Below are positions 8,167 to 15,463 of a stretch of 21,977 nt of DNA, one piece after another (within the stretch, counting starts at the first letter, position 1; the number at the start of each line of letters is the position of its first letter). The stretch lies in NCBI RefSeq assembly GCF_020742175.1, contig NZ_DYXM01000244.1:1-21977 (forward strand), written 5' to 3'. A model generated the notes under the pieces. That model had not been told where the DNA came from and did not search any database. It worked only from the letters and a program-made list of their open reading frames with translations. The translations under genes and the position numbers were made by a program. This DNA comes from Dietzia timorensis (GTDB lineage Bacteria > Actinomycetota > Actinomycetes > Mycobacteriales > Mycobacteriaceae).

Positions 8167-8972
8167 CCGGGACGAACTCCGGGCGCGACGCGCTCGCCGT
8201 CGACATCGATGAACTCGGCATCGCGACGATCAGCATCGATCGACCCGAGGTGATGAATGCCTTCGACATCCCGACGATGGAGGTACTCGGGGCGCTCGTA
8301 AGCGAGATCGCCGCCGGCGAGGCGACCACCGTCATCGTCATCACCGGCGCCGGCGACGCGTTCACCACCGGAGCGGACCTGCAGTCCCACGGCGGTTCCG
8401 GCGAGCCTCCCGAGGTCACCGCGCGCCGCTCGATGGACGCGGCCGCCGCGCTCGTGCGCACGATCGTCCGTGTCCCCGTTCCGGTCATCGCGGCGGTCAA
8501 CGGCCCCGCCGCCGGCGTCGGCGTGTCCATCGCCCTGGCCGCGGACATCGCCGTGCTGTCCTCCAGCGCCTACCTCTTCTTCGCGTTCAGCGGGCTGGGA
8601 CTCATGCCTGACGGCGGAGCTACCGTTCTCCTTGCCGCCTCGATCGGCCGCGCGCGGGCGAACGACGTGCTGTTCGGGGCGAAGATGGTTCCCGCCGGAG
8701 ACGCGGAGGCGATGGGCATGATCGCCGAATCGGTCCCGGCCGAGGAATTCTCCGAGCGCGTCGGCAAGCGAGCCCGCCGCCTCGCCCGCGGCCCCAGGCT
8801 CGCGCTGGCCAAGACGAAAGAGGGGGTTAACGCCCCAATCCTCGCCGAACTCGACGCGGCGCTCGACCGCGAGACCCACGGCCAGACCGAACTCCTCACC
8901 GGACCCGAGTTCGCCGAGGGTGTCTCCGCGATGCTCGGCAAGCGACGCCCAGACTTCGTTTCCCTCCGCTAA
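8163..8972 (+). CDS. PaaG-like enoyl-CoA hydratase/isomerase (crotonase family)
   Basis: A 269-residue crotonase-fold protein. Oxyanion-hole segments TTGADLQ and NGPAAGVGVS are present, but neither hydratase glutamate is seen. The second catalytic loop reads FFAFSGLGLMPDGGA, resembling PaaG (FSKLGLIPD-GG), in which a single Asp drives double-bond isomerisation; here that is Asp150. This favours a delta3-delta2 enoyl-CoA or ring-epoxide isomerase over a plain hydratase. Such an isomerase would let the neighbouring FadB/thiolase handle unsaturated or branched chains. The ATG overlaps the fadB stop by four bases, so the two are probably translated in a coupled way. An upstream extension of the frame to 7824 lies inside fadB and is rejected. 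Confidence 0.88.
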   Translation: MTGTNSGRDALAVDIDELGIATISIDRPEVMNAFDIPTMEVLGALVSEIAAGEATTVIVITGAGDAFTTGADLQSHGGSGEPPEVTARRSMDAAAALVRTIVRVPVPVIAAVNGPAAGVGVSIALAADIAVLSSSAYLFFAFSGLGLMPDGGATVLLAASIGRARANDVLFGAKMVPAGDAEAMGMIAESVPAEEFSERVGKRARRLARGPRLALAKTKEGVNAPILAELDAALDRETHGQTELLTGPEFAEGVSAMLGKRRPDFVSLR

Positions 8973-9001
8973 CCCGCCACATTCGAAAGAAGGCACCGAC
9001 G

Positions 9002-10597
9002 ATGTCCGACCCCCAGAGCACGTACACCGCCAAAGCCCTGTCCCCGGAACTGCAGAAGTACCGCCGCAACACCTGGAACAACTGGGTGAACATCCACGCG
9101 GAGAGTAAGCCCGACGAGCCTGCGTTCCGCTTTCTCGGTCGGGAAACGACGTGGTCCGAGCTGCGGGACCATATCGGAAGGTTCGCCGATGCCCTGTCGC
9201 GCCGCGGAGTGGGCGCCGGAGATCGCGTGATGATCATGGCGCTCAACTGCACCGAGTTCGTCGAAGCCGTGCTCGGCGCCAACGAGATCGGTGCAATCGC
9301 AGTGCCCGTCAACTTCCGCCTGACCCCGGCGGAGCTCGCGTACCTGGTGGGGGACTGCACGCCCAAGGCGGTCGTGACCGACTCGCTCCTCGCGCCTCTC
9401 GTGCCCGCTATCGCGGCAGCCGGCGGTGACACAGGATTCCACGTCGTCATAGGTGGGGAATCGGGAGCCGAGGGGCAGGAGACCTGGGAGGACCTGCAGA
9501 AGGAGGGCGGCGAGCCGCATCCGGCGATCGATGTCGAGGAAGATGCGGTGGCGTTGATCATGTACACCTCGGGCACCACGGGCCGCCCGAAGGGCGCGAT
9601 GCTCACGCACATGAACATGGTCGCCCAGTCGCTCACGTGCATCCGGGTGTTCCGCGTGCTCCACGACGAAGGGGTGTCGATCTGCGCCGTACCGATGTTC
9701 CACATCGCCGCGCTCGGGTCGATGGCGCCCAGCCTGCAGGTCGGCGCGCTCACCGTGATCAACCCGCTGCAGGAATTCGATCCGGGGCAGGTGCTCGACA
9801 CGCTCGAGGCGGAGAAGATCACCGCGGTGTTCCTCGTTCCCGTCCAGTGGCAGGCTGTGTGCGCCGAACAGCAGAGCAATCCGCGCTCACTGGTGCTCGA
9901 GAACATCTCCTGGGGCGCGGCGCCGGCGACGGACACGGTGCTGCGCGCGATGGCCGAGACGTTCCCCGAGGCCCGCAACTCGGCAGTGTTCGGGCAGACC
10001 GAGATGGCGCCGGTGACGTGTTCGCTCGACGGCGACGAGGCGCTGCGCAAAATCGGCTCGGTGGGTCGGGTGATCCCGACGATCCAGGCTCGCGTCGTCG
10101 ATCCGCTCGGCGAGGATGTCGCGCCCGGTGAGGTCGGCGAGATCGTCTACCGCGGCCCGACGATGATGGCCGGTTACTGGAACAAGCCGGAGGAGACGGA
10201 GAAGGCGTTCGACGGCGGCTGGTTCCATTCCGGCGACCTCGTCCGCGTCGACGACGAGGGATTCGTCTACGTCGTCGACCGCGTCAAGGACATGATCATC
10301 TCCGGCGGCGAGAACATCTACTGCGCGGAGGTCGAAAACGCGATCGCCGGGCACGAGAGGATCCGCGAGGTTGCGGTCATCGGCAAACAGGATGAGAAGT
10401 GGGGAGAAGTGCCGGTCGCGGTCATCGCGATGGCGGACGAGGGGCCGGACCTCACCGTCGACGAGCTGCGCGAGTACCTCGCCGACAAGCTGGCCAGTTA
10501 TAAGCGGCCGAAGGAGCTCGTCTTCGTCGACGCGCTGCCCCGCAATGCCTCGGGCAAGGTCACCAAGCACACCCTGCGCGCCGACGTGGTCTCCTAG
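9002..10597 (+). CDS. Acyl-CoA synthetase (AMP-binding, FadD-like)
   Basis: A 531-residue ANL-superfamily ligase that activates a carboxylic acid to an acyl-adenylate and then an acyl-CoA. The P-loop YTSGTTGRPKGAM starts at Tyr188; GQTEMAP is the A5 motif; GGWFHSGDLVRVDDEGFVYVVDR carries the A7/A8 Asp and hinge. Lys519 in ASGKVTK is the A10 adenylation lysine. All essential residues are present. GAAAGAAGG-like purines (8985-8993) precede the ATG. It lies 29 bp after the isomerase and supplies CoA thioesters to the module. Its TAG stop shares the tetranucleotide CTAG with the stop of the convergent GntR gene. Substrate range is not deducible. Confidence 0.93.
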   Translation: MSDPQSTYTAKALSPELQKYRRNTWNNWVNIHAESKPDEPAFRFLGRETTWSELRDHIGRFADALSRRGVGAGDRVMIMALNCTEFVEAVLGANEIGAIAVPVNFRLTPAELAYLVGDCTPKAVVTDSLLAPLVPAIAAAGGDTGFHVVIGGESGAEGQETWEDLQKEGGEPHPAIDVEEDAVALIMYTSGTTGRPKGAMLTHMNMVAQSLTCIRVFRVLHDEGVSICAVPMFHIAALGSMAPSLQVGALTVINPLQEFDPGQVLDTLEAEKITAVFLVPVQWQAVCAEQQSNPRSLVLENISWGAAPATDTVLRAMAETFPEARNSAVFGQTEMAPVTCSLDGDEALRKIGSVGRVIPTIQARVVDPLGEDVAPGEVGEIVYRGPTMMAGYWNKPEETEKAFDGGWFHSGDLVRVDDEGFVYVVDRVKDMIISGGENIYCAEVENAIAGHERIREVAVIGKQDEKWGEVPVAVIAMADEGPDLTVDELREYLADKLASYKRPKELVFVDALPRNASGKVTKHTLRADVVS

Positions 10598-11274
10598 TTC
10601 TCGTCCCACACCCCGGCGGTCTCGAGATGCTCGATGAGCCGCGCGCACGCGTCGGTGAATTGCGTCTCGAACGAGCGCAGCCCCTTCTCCGCGTCATTCT
10701 CGGTCGCCGCGGCGGCGAGATCCCGGTTGAGTGCCGTCTGCTCGGCGCACCATTCGGGGTCGGCGGCGTAGACGTGGACCGGGATGTAGCGGGACACCGT
10801 CGCGAGGATCCGCACCAACTTGTCCGAGTTCGCCGAGAGGTTGATCATCCGGTAGATACGGTGCTGCGCCTGCACGATCGGCGCGGTCGTTCCCGCGCCG
10901 GCGGCCTCGGCGAACTCGTCGACGAGCCGGTTGAGCTCGGCCCGATCCGTATCGTCGAAATTCTCGAATGCCCGGGAGATGAGGCGCCGCGCCAGCGTCA
11001 GCTGGATCCAGAAAATGTCCTCGATGTCCTGCCTGCTCAGCGGGGACACCGAATATCCGCGCCGCGGCACGAGATCGACCAGGCCCTCGCCCTTGAGCGT
11101 CAGCAGCGCTTCTCGCACCGGAGTCACGCTGACGCCGAGAGAGGTGGCCGTTTCGTCGAGGCGGATGAATGTGCCCGGCCGCAGGTCGCCCGCCATGATC
11201 TGATTGCCCACGAGATCGGCGATCTCCTCGGACAACTGCGGTCGCCGGGCCATCCGGGCCGTGGTCGTTGTCAT
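10594..11274 (-). CDS. GntR-family transcriptional regulator, FCD (FadR-type) subfamily
   Basis: A 226-residue regulator with an N-terminal winged helix (about 14-80, including LDETATSLGVSVTPVREALLTLKGEGLV) and an all-helical FCD ligand domain (about 85-220). Only one of the usual FCD metal-ligand histidines is evident (AQHRIYRMIN); the later ones seem absent, so metal-independent effector binding is possible. The ATG at 11274 has AAGGAG five bases upstream; a longer frame to 11316 is unlikely. It is convergent with, and overlaps by four bases, the acyl-CoA synthetase. An operator-like repeat in its own promoter matches those in front of the catabolic genes, so I infer an autoregulated repressor of the module, probably relieved by an acyl-CoA. 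Confidence 0.88.
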   Translation of the reverse strand: MTTTTARMARRPQLSEEIADLVGNQIMAGDLRPGTFIRLDETATSLGVSVTPVREALLTLKGEGLVDLVPRRGYSVSPLSRQDIEDIFWIQLTLARRLISRAFENFDDTDRAELNRLVDEFAEAAGAGTTAPIVQAQHRIYRMINLSANSDKLVRILATVSRYIPVHVYAADPEWCAEQTALNRDLAAAATENDAEKGLRSFETQFTDACARLIEHLETAGVWDEN

Positions 11275-11297
11275 GGCTACTCCTTGGCACTGTGCAC

Positions 11298-11325
11298 TTG
11301 ACGAATAACCTATCAAATATACGAT
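11298..11325 (+). promoter_or_regulatory. Candidate promoter directed toward lysS
   Basis: TTGACG (11298-11303), a 16-bp spacer and TACGAT (11320-11325) form a plausible sigma-A promoter reading rightward, about 105 bp before the lysS start. The -10 element lies inside the predicted GntR operator, so the regulator could also repress lysS from this promoter. Motif inference only. Confidence 0.4.
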
Positions 11326-11326
11326 A
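11311..11326. promoter_or_regulatory. Predicted GntR operator 3 (autoregulatory)
   Basis: TATCAAATATACGATA has outer arms TATC/GATA and an AT centre. It carries the decamer ATCAAATATA found exactly in operator 1, and its reverse complement, GTATATTTGATA, agrees with ATATATTTGATC of operator 1 at 10 of 12 positions. It lies 37 bp upstream of the GntR start codon. Confidence 0.62.
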
Positions 11327-11431
11327 AATTGCGGCGATTCGATACTCTGCCATTTGCGGCGCAGACAATTCCGCCCGTTGTACCTCGCCGCGAATCGTGC
11401 CCGCGCGGGTTGGGCATTACCCTGGTATGTC

Positions 11432-13066
11432 GTGAACGATCAACGCGACGCCCAGCCCAAGAATTCGTCCGCCTCCGCCGTCACACCTAACGGCAATGAG
11501 GCCGATGACGCGCCCGAACAGCTCCGCATTCGCCGCGAGAAGCGGGCGAAAGTCCTGGACGGCGGCGCGCAGGCGTACCCGGTATCGGTCCCGCGCACGG
11601 TCGCGCTGCGCGACATCATCACCGACCCGCGCTACGCCGAACTCGCCGACGGCGAGGAGACCGAGGATGTCGTGTCGGTCGCCGGTCGCGTGCTGTTCTT
11701 CCGCAATACCGGCAAGCTCGCATTCGTGCGTCTCCAGGATGGCGTAGACACGACCGGACCGCTGGATGACGACGCCGTGGCGCCTCAGCTCCAGGCGATG
11801 CTGTCGCTTGCGAACGTCGGACAGGAGTCGCTCGACGCGTGGAAGTCCGATGTGGACCTCGGCGATTTCGTGTCCGTGACGGGACGGGTCGTGCGCTCCA
11901 AGCGCGGGGAATTGTCGGTGATGGCCGATTCGTGGGAGCTCGCCTCGAAGACGCTGCGCCCGCTGCCGGTCGCGCACAAGGAGCTCAGCGAGGACACGCG
12001 TGTGCGCCAGCGCTACAACGACCTCGTCATGCGGCCGGCGGCGCGCCGAAACGCGCTCGTGCGCATCCGCGTGATCCGCGCGCTGCGCCACGCGCTCGAA
12101 CGCCGCGGCTTCCTTGAGGTCGAGACGCCGATGCTGCAGACGCTGCACGGCGGCGCGGCGGCGCGACCGTTCGTCACCCATTCGAACGCCCTCGACATCG
12201 ACCTGTACCTGCGCATCGCACCCGAGCTGTACCTCAAGCGCTGTGTGGTCGGCGGGCTCGAGCGGGTCTTCGAGATCAACCGCAACTTCCGCAACGAGGG
12301 CGTGGACTCCTCGCACTCGCCCGAGTTCGCGATGCTCGAGTGGTACATGGCCTACGGGGACTACGACACCTCGGCGACGATGATCCGCGAGATCATCCAG
12401 GAGATCGCGATGGAGGTCTTCGGCTCTACGCGCGTAGAGCTTGCCGACGGTTCGACGTACGACTTCGGCGGCGAGTGGAAGTCGATGCAAATGTACCCCT
12501 CGCTCAACGAGGCGCTGCGCGCGAAGCATCCGGAGCTCGCGGGGGAAGACGGCGCACCCGCCGTCACCGTCGATTCCTCTGTGGCCGAGCTGGAGAAGCT
12601 CGCCGCCGCCGTCGGGCTCGACGTGCCGCAGGGCAAGGGCTGGCTGCACGGCAAATTGGTCGAGGAACTGTGGGAGCACCTGTGCGGCGACCAACTCGAC
12701 GGCCCGGTCTTCGTGCGTGACTTCCCCGTGGAGACGGCGCCGCTCACCCGCGACCACCGCAGCGAGCGCGGGGTCACCGAGAAGTGGGACCTCTACGTGC
12801 GTGGCTTCGAGCTGGCGACGGCGTACTCGGAGCTCATCGACCCGGTCGTACAGCGCCGGCGCTTCGAGGACCAGGCGCGCCTGGCCGCCGCCGGCGACGA
12901 CGAGGCGATGGTGCTCGACGAGGACTTCCTCGCCGCGATCGAGCAGGGCATGCCGCCGACGACCGGCCTCGGGCTCGGTATCGACCGCCTGCTCATGGCG
13001 TTCACCGGCCTCGGCATCCGCGAGACCATGCTGTTCCCGATGGTCAAGCCGAACCCGCGGGACTAG
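11432..13066 (+). CDS. lysS: Lysine--tRNA ligase (class II)
   Basis: Charges tRNA-Lys with lysine using ATP. Visible are the OB-fold anticodon domain (about residues 60-190, VVSVAGRVLFFRNTGKLAFV), motif 1 (ETPMLQTLHGGAAARPF), motif 2 (RVFEINRNFRNEG ... HSPEFAMLEW) and motif 3 (GLGLGIDRLLMAFTG). The GTG at 11432 is chosen because conserved sequence (DAPEQLRIRREKRAKVL) begins about 25 residues later. The frame upstream to a TTG at 11354 gives an atypical Arg-rich leader. No Shine-Dalgarno is visible and TACCCT lies at 11417-11422, so a leaderless transcript from a second promoter is possible. At 544 residues it is the stand-alone enzyme, not the LysX fusion. The stop is 3 bp from the convergent downstream gene. 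Confidence 0.95.
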   Translation: MNDQRDAQPKNSSASAVTPNGNEADDAPEQLRIRREKRAKVLDGGAQAYPVSVPRTVALRDIITDPRYAELADGEETEDVVSVAGRVLFFRNTGKLAFVRLQDGVDTTGPLDDDAVAPQLQAMLSLANVGQESLDAWKSDVDLGDFVSVTGRVVRSKRGELSVMADSWELASKTLRPLPVAHKELSEDTRVRQRYNDLVMRPAARRNALVRIRVIRALRHALERRGFLEVETPMLQTLHGGAAARPFVTHSNALDIDLYLRIAPELYLKRCVVGGLERVFEINRNFRNEGVDSSHSPEFAMLEWYMAYGDYDTSATMIREIIQEIAMEVFGSTRVELADGSTYDFGGEWKSMQMYPSLNEALRAKHPELAGEDGAPAVTVDSSVAELEKLAAAVGLDVPQGKGWLHGKLVEELWEHLCGDQLDGPVFVRDFPVETAPLTRDHRSERGVTEKWDLYVRGFELATAYSELIDPVVQRRRFEDQARLAAAGDDEAMVLDEDFLAAIEQGMPPTTGLGLGIDRLLMAFTGLGIRETMLFPMVKPNPRD

Positions 13067-13069
13067 CAG

Positions 13070-14452
13070 CTAGAAGCTGGAGGAGCCGCCGCCACCGGAG
13101 AAGCCGCTGCTGAAGCTGGTGTTGGTGCCCGAGCTCGACGCGGACTGCCCCGCCAGTATGTCGGAGTGGTACCAGGAGTTCATGTAGACGAACGGCACCC
13201 ACCCGGCGTAGCCGTGGCCGACCCGGTAGTCGCGCTCGTAGATGCGCGGGGCGTGGCGATCCTCGGCGTCCTCGTCGAGCTCCGGCATCTCCTCGTTCTT
13301 GATGAGCTCGAGGAGATGGCTGTAGGCGCGCAGGAGGTCTGCGTAGCGGTCCATGAAGTCCTCCGCCGCGAGGGCGTCGCGCAGCTCGAGCGCCTCGGAT
13401 TCGAGCGCGCCGAGGCGGGCGGTGAGGTTCTCGTCCTTCGTCTCCGTCTGCGCGGAGATGATGTCCTCGGACAGCTGGGTAAGTTCCTCGCGGCGCGCTG
13501 CGGAGTCCCCGTGCTCCATCTGGAAGATGCGCTCGATGTTCTTCTCGGCGTTCTCGATGTGTTCTACCGATTCGGCGGCTGCGGCCAGCTCATCGTGATG
13601 GGTGCGGAACTCGGCATCGGTCGAGTTTGCGGTGAGCCCGGTGTTGCCGATGACGTCTCCGAGCGCGAGGAACTCGTCTCGCACCTCCTCCCACTGCCGG
13701 CGCAGCTCGGCGTTCGCGATCGGGGAGGTGAGTGAGTTTGCGCGGATGTCGATGTGGTCGAGCCGCTGGGCAACCGAGCCGAATTCGCGGGAGACGTAGT
13801 CATAGTGCTCCTTCGCCTGCGCGGTCTTCTTTCGGCGCGAGTAGACGTATGCCCATCCGCCGCCACCGACGACGACGGCGCCGATGCCTCCGCCGATCGC
13901 AGCCATCGTGGCGCCCGAGCGGCTGTTGTCCTCCACCACGAGGCTCGGGTCGGCGGCGGTGCGCACCGCGTCGAGGAAGGCCACGGTGAAGTTCGGGGCG
14001 TCCCCGTCGTCGCCGAGCCCGGGCTTCATGTCCTCCAGGGCGCGGTCCAAGTGCGGGCCCTCGAAGAGGTCGAGCGCGGCACACACGTCGTCGCCGCAGT
14101 AGACACCGTTCTCCCGCTCGCCCATGGACACCGCGACGATGAGCTGTCCGTTCGCCCAGGAATCGCCCTTATCCGTGCCATCGGGGACGAGCTCGGGACG
14201 ATTGTCGGCAGACCACTGCAGAAGGTGGTCGTTGAGGTTGCCGTCGATGTCGTCGAAGACGATATAGCTGACCTCCGAGACCTGCTCGGGAAGCTCGATC
14301 TTCGGAGTCTCCTCGCGCAGCGTCTGCTCCGCGCTATCGGAGACGAGGTCGTACGGGTCCGAGATCTCTACATTCGTCGTAGCAGTATCCGCGGGGGGTT
14401 GCGCCAGTGCGGGCCCTGCGGTGAGAAGTGCGAGCGCGAGGCTCGCGGCCAC
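13070..14452 (-). CDS. Secreted/membrane protein with Gly-Ser-rich tail (DUF5129/TPM-like)
   Basis: About 460 residues from GTG. The order is a signal sequence ending GPALA-QPP (cleavage near 17), then an acidic extracytoplasmic domain (18-180, with SYIVFDD and a possible disulfide between Cys119 and Cys124). A membrane span follows at about 180-204 (MAAIGGGIGAVVV) with a positive stop RRKK. Next is a 220-residue charged helical, coiled-coil-like cytoplasmic region. The tail ends FSSGFSGGGGSSSF, as in TPM-domain proteins. I place it with the corynebacterial DUF5129/TPM-like group; function unknown. The GTG start gives a signal peptide without N-terminal positive charge. A strong AAAGGAG (14494-14500) sits five bases before an in-frame ATC at 14488, which would give a better signal peptide starting (M)HTQAPLRTAS. 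Confidence 0.7.
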   Translation of the reverse strand: MAASLALALLTAGPALAQPPADTATTNVEISDPYDLVSDSAEQTLREETPKIELPEQVSEVSYIVFDDIDGNLNDHLLQWSADNRPELVPDGTDKGDSWANGQLIVAVSMGERENGVYCGDDVCAALDLFEGPHLDRALEDMKPGLGDDGDAPNFTVAFLDAVRTAADPSLVVEDNSRSGATMAAIGGGIGAVVVGGGGWAYVYSRRKKTAQAKEHYDYVSREFGSVAQRLDHIDIRANSLTSPIANAELRRQWEEVRDEFLALGDVIGNTGLTANSTDAEFRTHHDELAAAAESVEHIENAEKNIERIFQMEHGDSAARREELTQLSEDIISAQTETKDENLTARLGALESEALELRDALAAEDFMDRYADLLRAYSHLLELIKNEEMPELDEDAEDRHAPRIYERDYRVGHGYAGWVPFVYMNSWYHSDILAGQSASSSGTNTSFSSGFSGGGGSSSF

Positions 14453-14548
14453 CGTCGATGCGGTCCTGAGCGGGGCCTGGGTATGGATGGGAGCTCCTTT
14501 GGCGCGGCGTTCCTGTCCGCCCCATGGTAACCGCGCCGGTTCCGCGAA

Positions 14549-15382
14549 CTACGCGATGGAGCCCGTGCCCTCCTTCGCCGCGGGGGTGAGAAGGAGCTTC
14601 GGGTTCGTGTCGCAGATCGACCTGATAATTGCGTCGGCATCCCCATTCCAGATGCCGGCGACGAGTGCGTCCTGGACCGCCGTGAACGAGTCGAGCCACA
14701 CGGCCCGGGCATTCGGCTGCGCTCCGGGCTGCTGCAGAGTCGAGCGCAGGAAAGAGGTGGCCACGTCCATCGTCGACAAATAGAGCGCCTCCAACAGGGC
14801 GTTGGTGGAGATGCTCGCGACCTTCGCATGCAGATTCCATGCGGCCCATACGTATTCGATGACGTTGCCGCGCTCCTGCTCCCGGTGGACGAGGGCGAGT
14901 CGTAGGTCCAGTTCGGCCTGGTCTGCTTCGGTGATAGAAGCGAGAACTTCGGCGGCGAGGAGTGGGGCGAGCGCGCTCCGGATCGACATCGCGTGGTCCA
15001 GCGCGGCGTCGTCGCCGGTCGCCGCTCGGAACCAGGAGTTCATCCGCGCTAGCGGTGGCGGCTCGAGCGCGAACAGCCCACCCCCGGGTCCCGGACGTGA
15101 GGAGATGACGCCCCGGTCGAGCGCCAGCTTGATCGCCTCGTTGAACGTCCCCACCGACACCGCGCACTTGGCGCGCAGCATGTCCTTCGAACCGATGCGC
15201 GCGCCCGGGCGCGCCTTGGCGGCGATCGCCCCGATGAGGTCGGCGGCCTTCTCGGCGCGCGAGGCATTGTGCGCGAAGGAGCCGGGCAGCGGTTTGCTGC
15301 GCACCCACTCGCGCGGCATGAAGGCGGGCGACGGCATGTCGCCACCCCGTGGCGCCTCGGCCGCGTCAACGTTGTCGATCAT
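14549..15382 (-). CDS. GntR/FCD-type transcriptional regulator (second, divergent member)
   Basis: A 277-residue protein with an unusual 40-residue N-terminal extension, a winged helix at about 42-108 (AAKARPGARIGSKDMLRA, SVGTFNEAIKLALDRGVI, PGPGGGLFAL) and an FCD-like helical domain at about 125-250. The usual FCD histidines after the first (NLHAKVA) are missing: SFTAVQDAL stands where H..I. is expected and SICDTN where the last His would be. It therefore probably lacks the standard metal site. The ATG at 15382 has AGGA six bases upstream. It lies 81 bp downstream of hrpB on the same strand, with a candidate operator in that gap. Its target genes cannot be told from sequence. Confidence 0.75.
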   Translation of the reverse strand: MIDNVDAAEAPRGGDMPSPAFMPREWVRSKPLPGSFAHNASRAEKAADLIGAIAAKARPGARIGSKDMLRAKCAVSVGTFNEAIKLALDRGVISSRPGPGGGLFALEPPPLARMNSWFRAATGDDAALDHAMSIRSALAPLLAAEVLASITEADQAELDLRLALVHREQERGNVIEYVWAAWNLHAKVASISTNALLEALYLSTMDVATSFLRSTLQQPGAQPNARAVWLDSFTAVQDALVAGIWNGDADAIIRSICDTNPKLLLTPAAKEGTGSIA

Positions 15383-15407
15383 CAGAAATCCTGACGGAGT
15401 ACCGGTA

Positions 15408-15438
15408 ACTTAAGCAATGTTTGAAAAACAAGCTTAGT
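15408..15438. promoter_or_regulatory. Nested inverted repeat upstream of second GntR gene
   Basis: TGTTTGAAAAACA (15418-15430) is a 5-bp inverted repeat around GAA. It is flanked by imperfect arms ACTTAAGC (15408-15415) and GCTTAGT (15432-15438). It lies 26-56 bp before the GntR start codon in an AT-rich stretch, a good position for an autoregulatory operator. It does not resemble the ATATATTTGAT sites of the catabolic module. Confidence 0.45.
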
Positions 15439-15463
15439 CCGCCGTCATACCTGGTGAAAAGGG

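Noticed and set aside
11354..11431. Upstream TTG start for lysS
   Set aside because: It adds an Arg-rich leader unlike LysS N-termini and has no ribosome site; GTG at 11432 is preferred.
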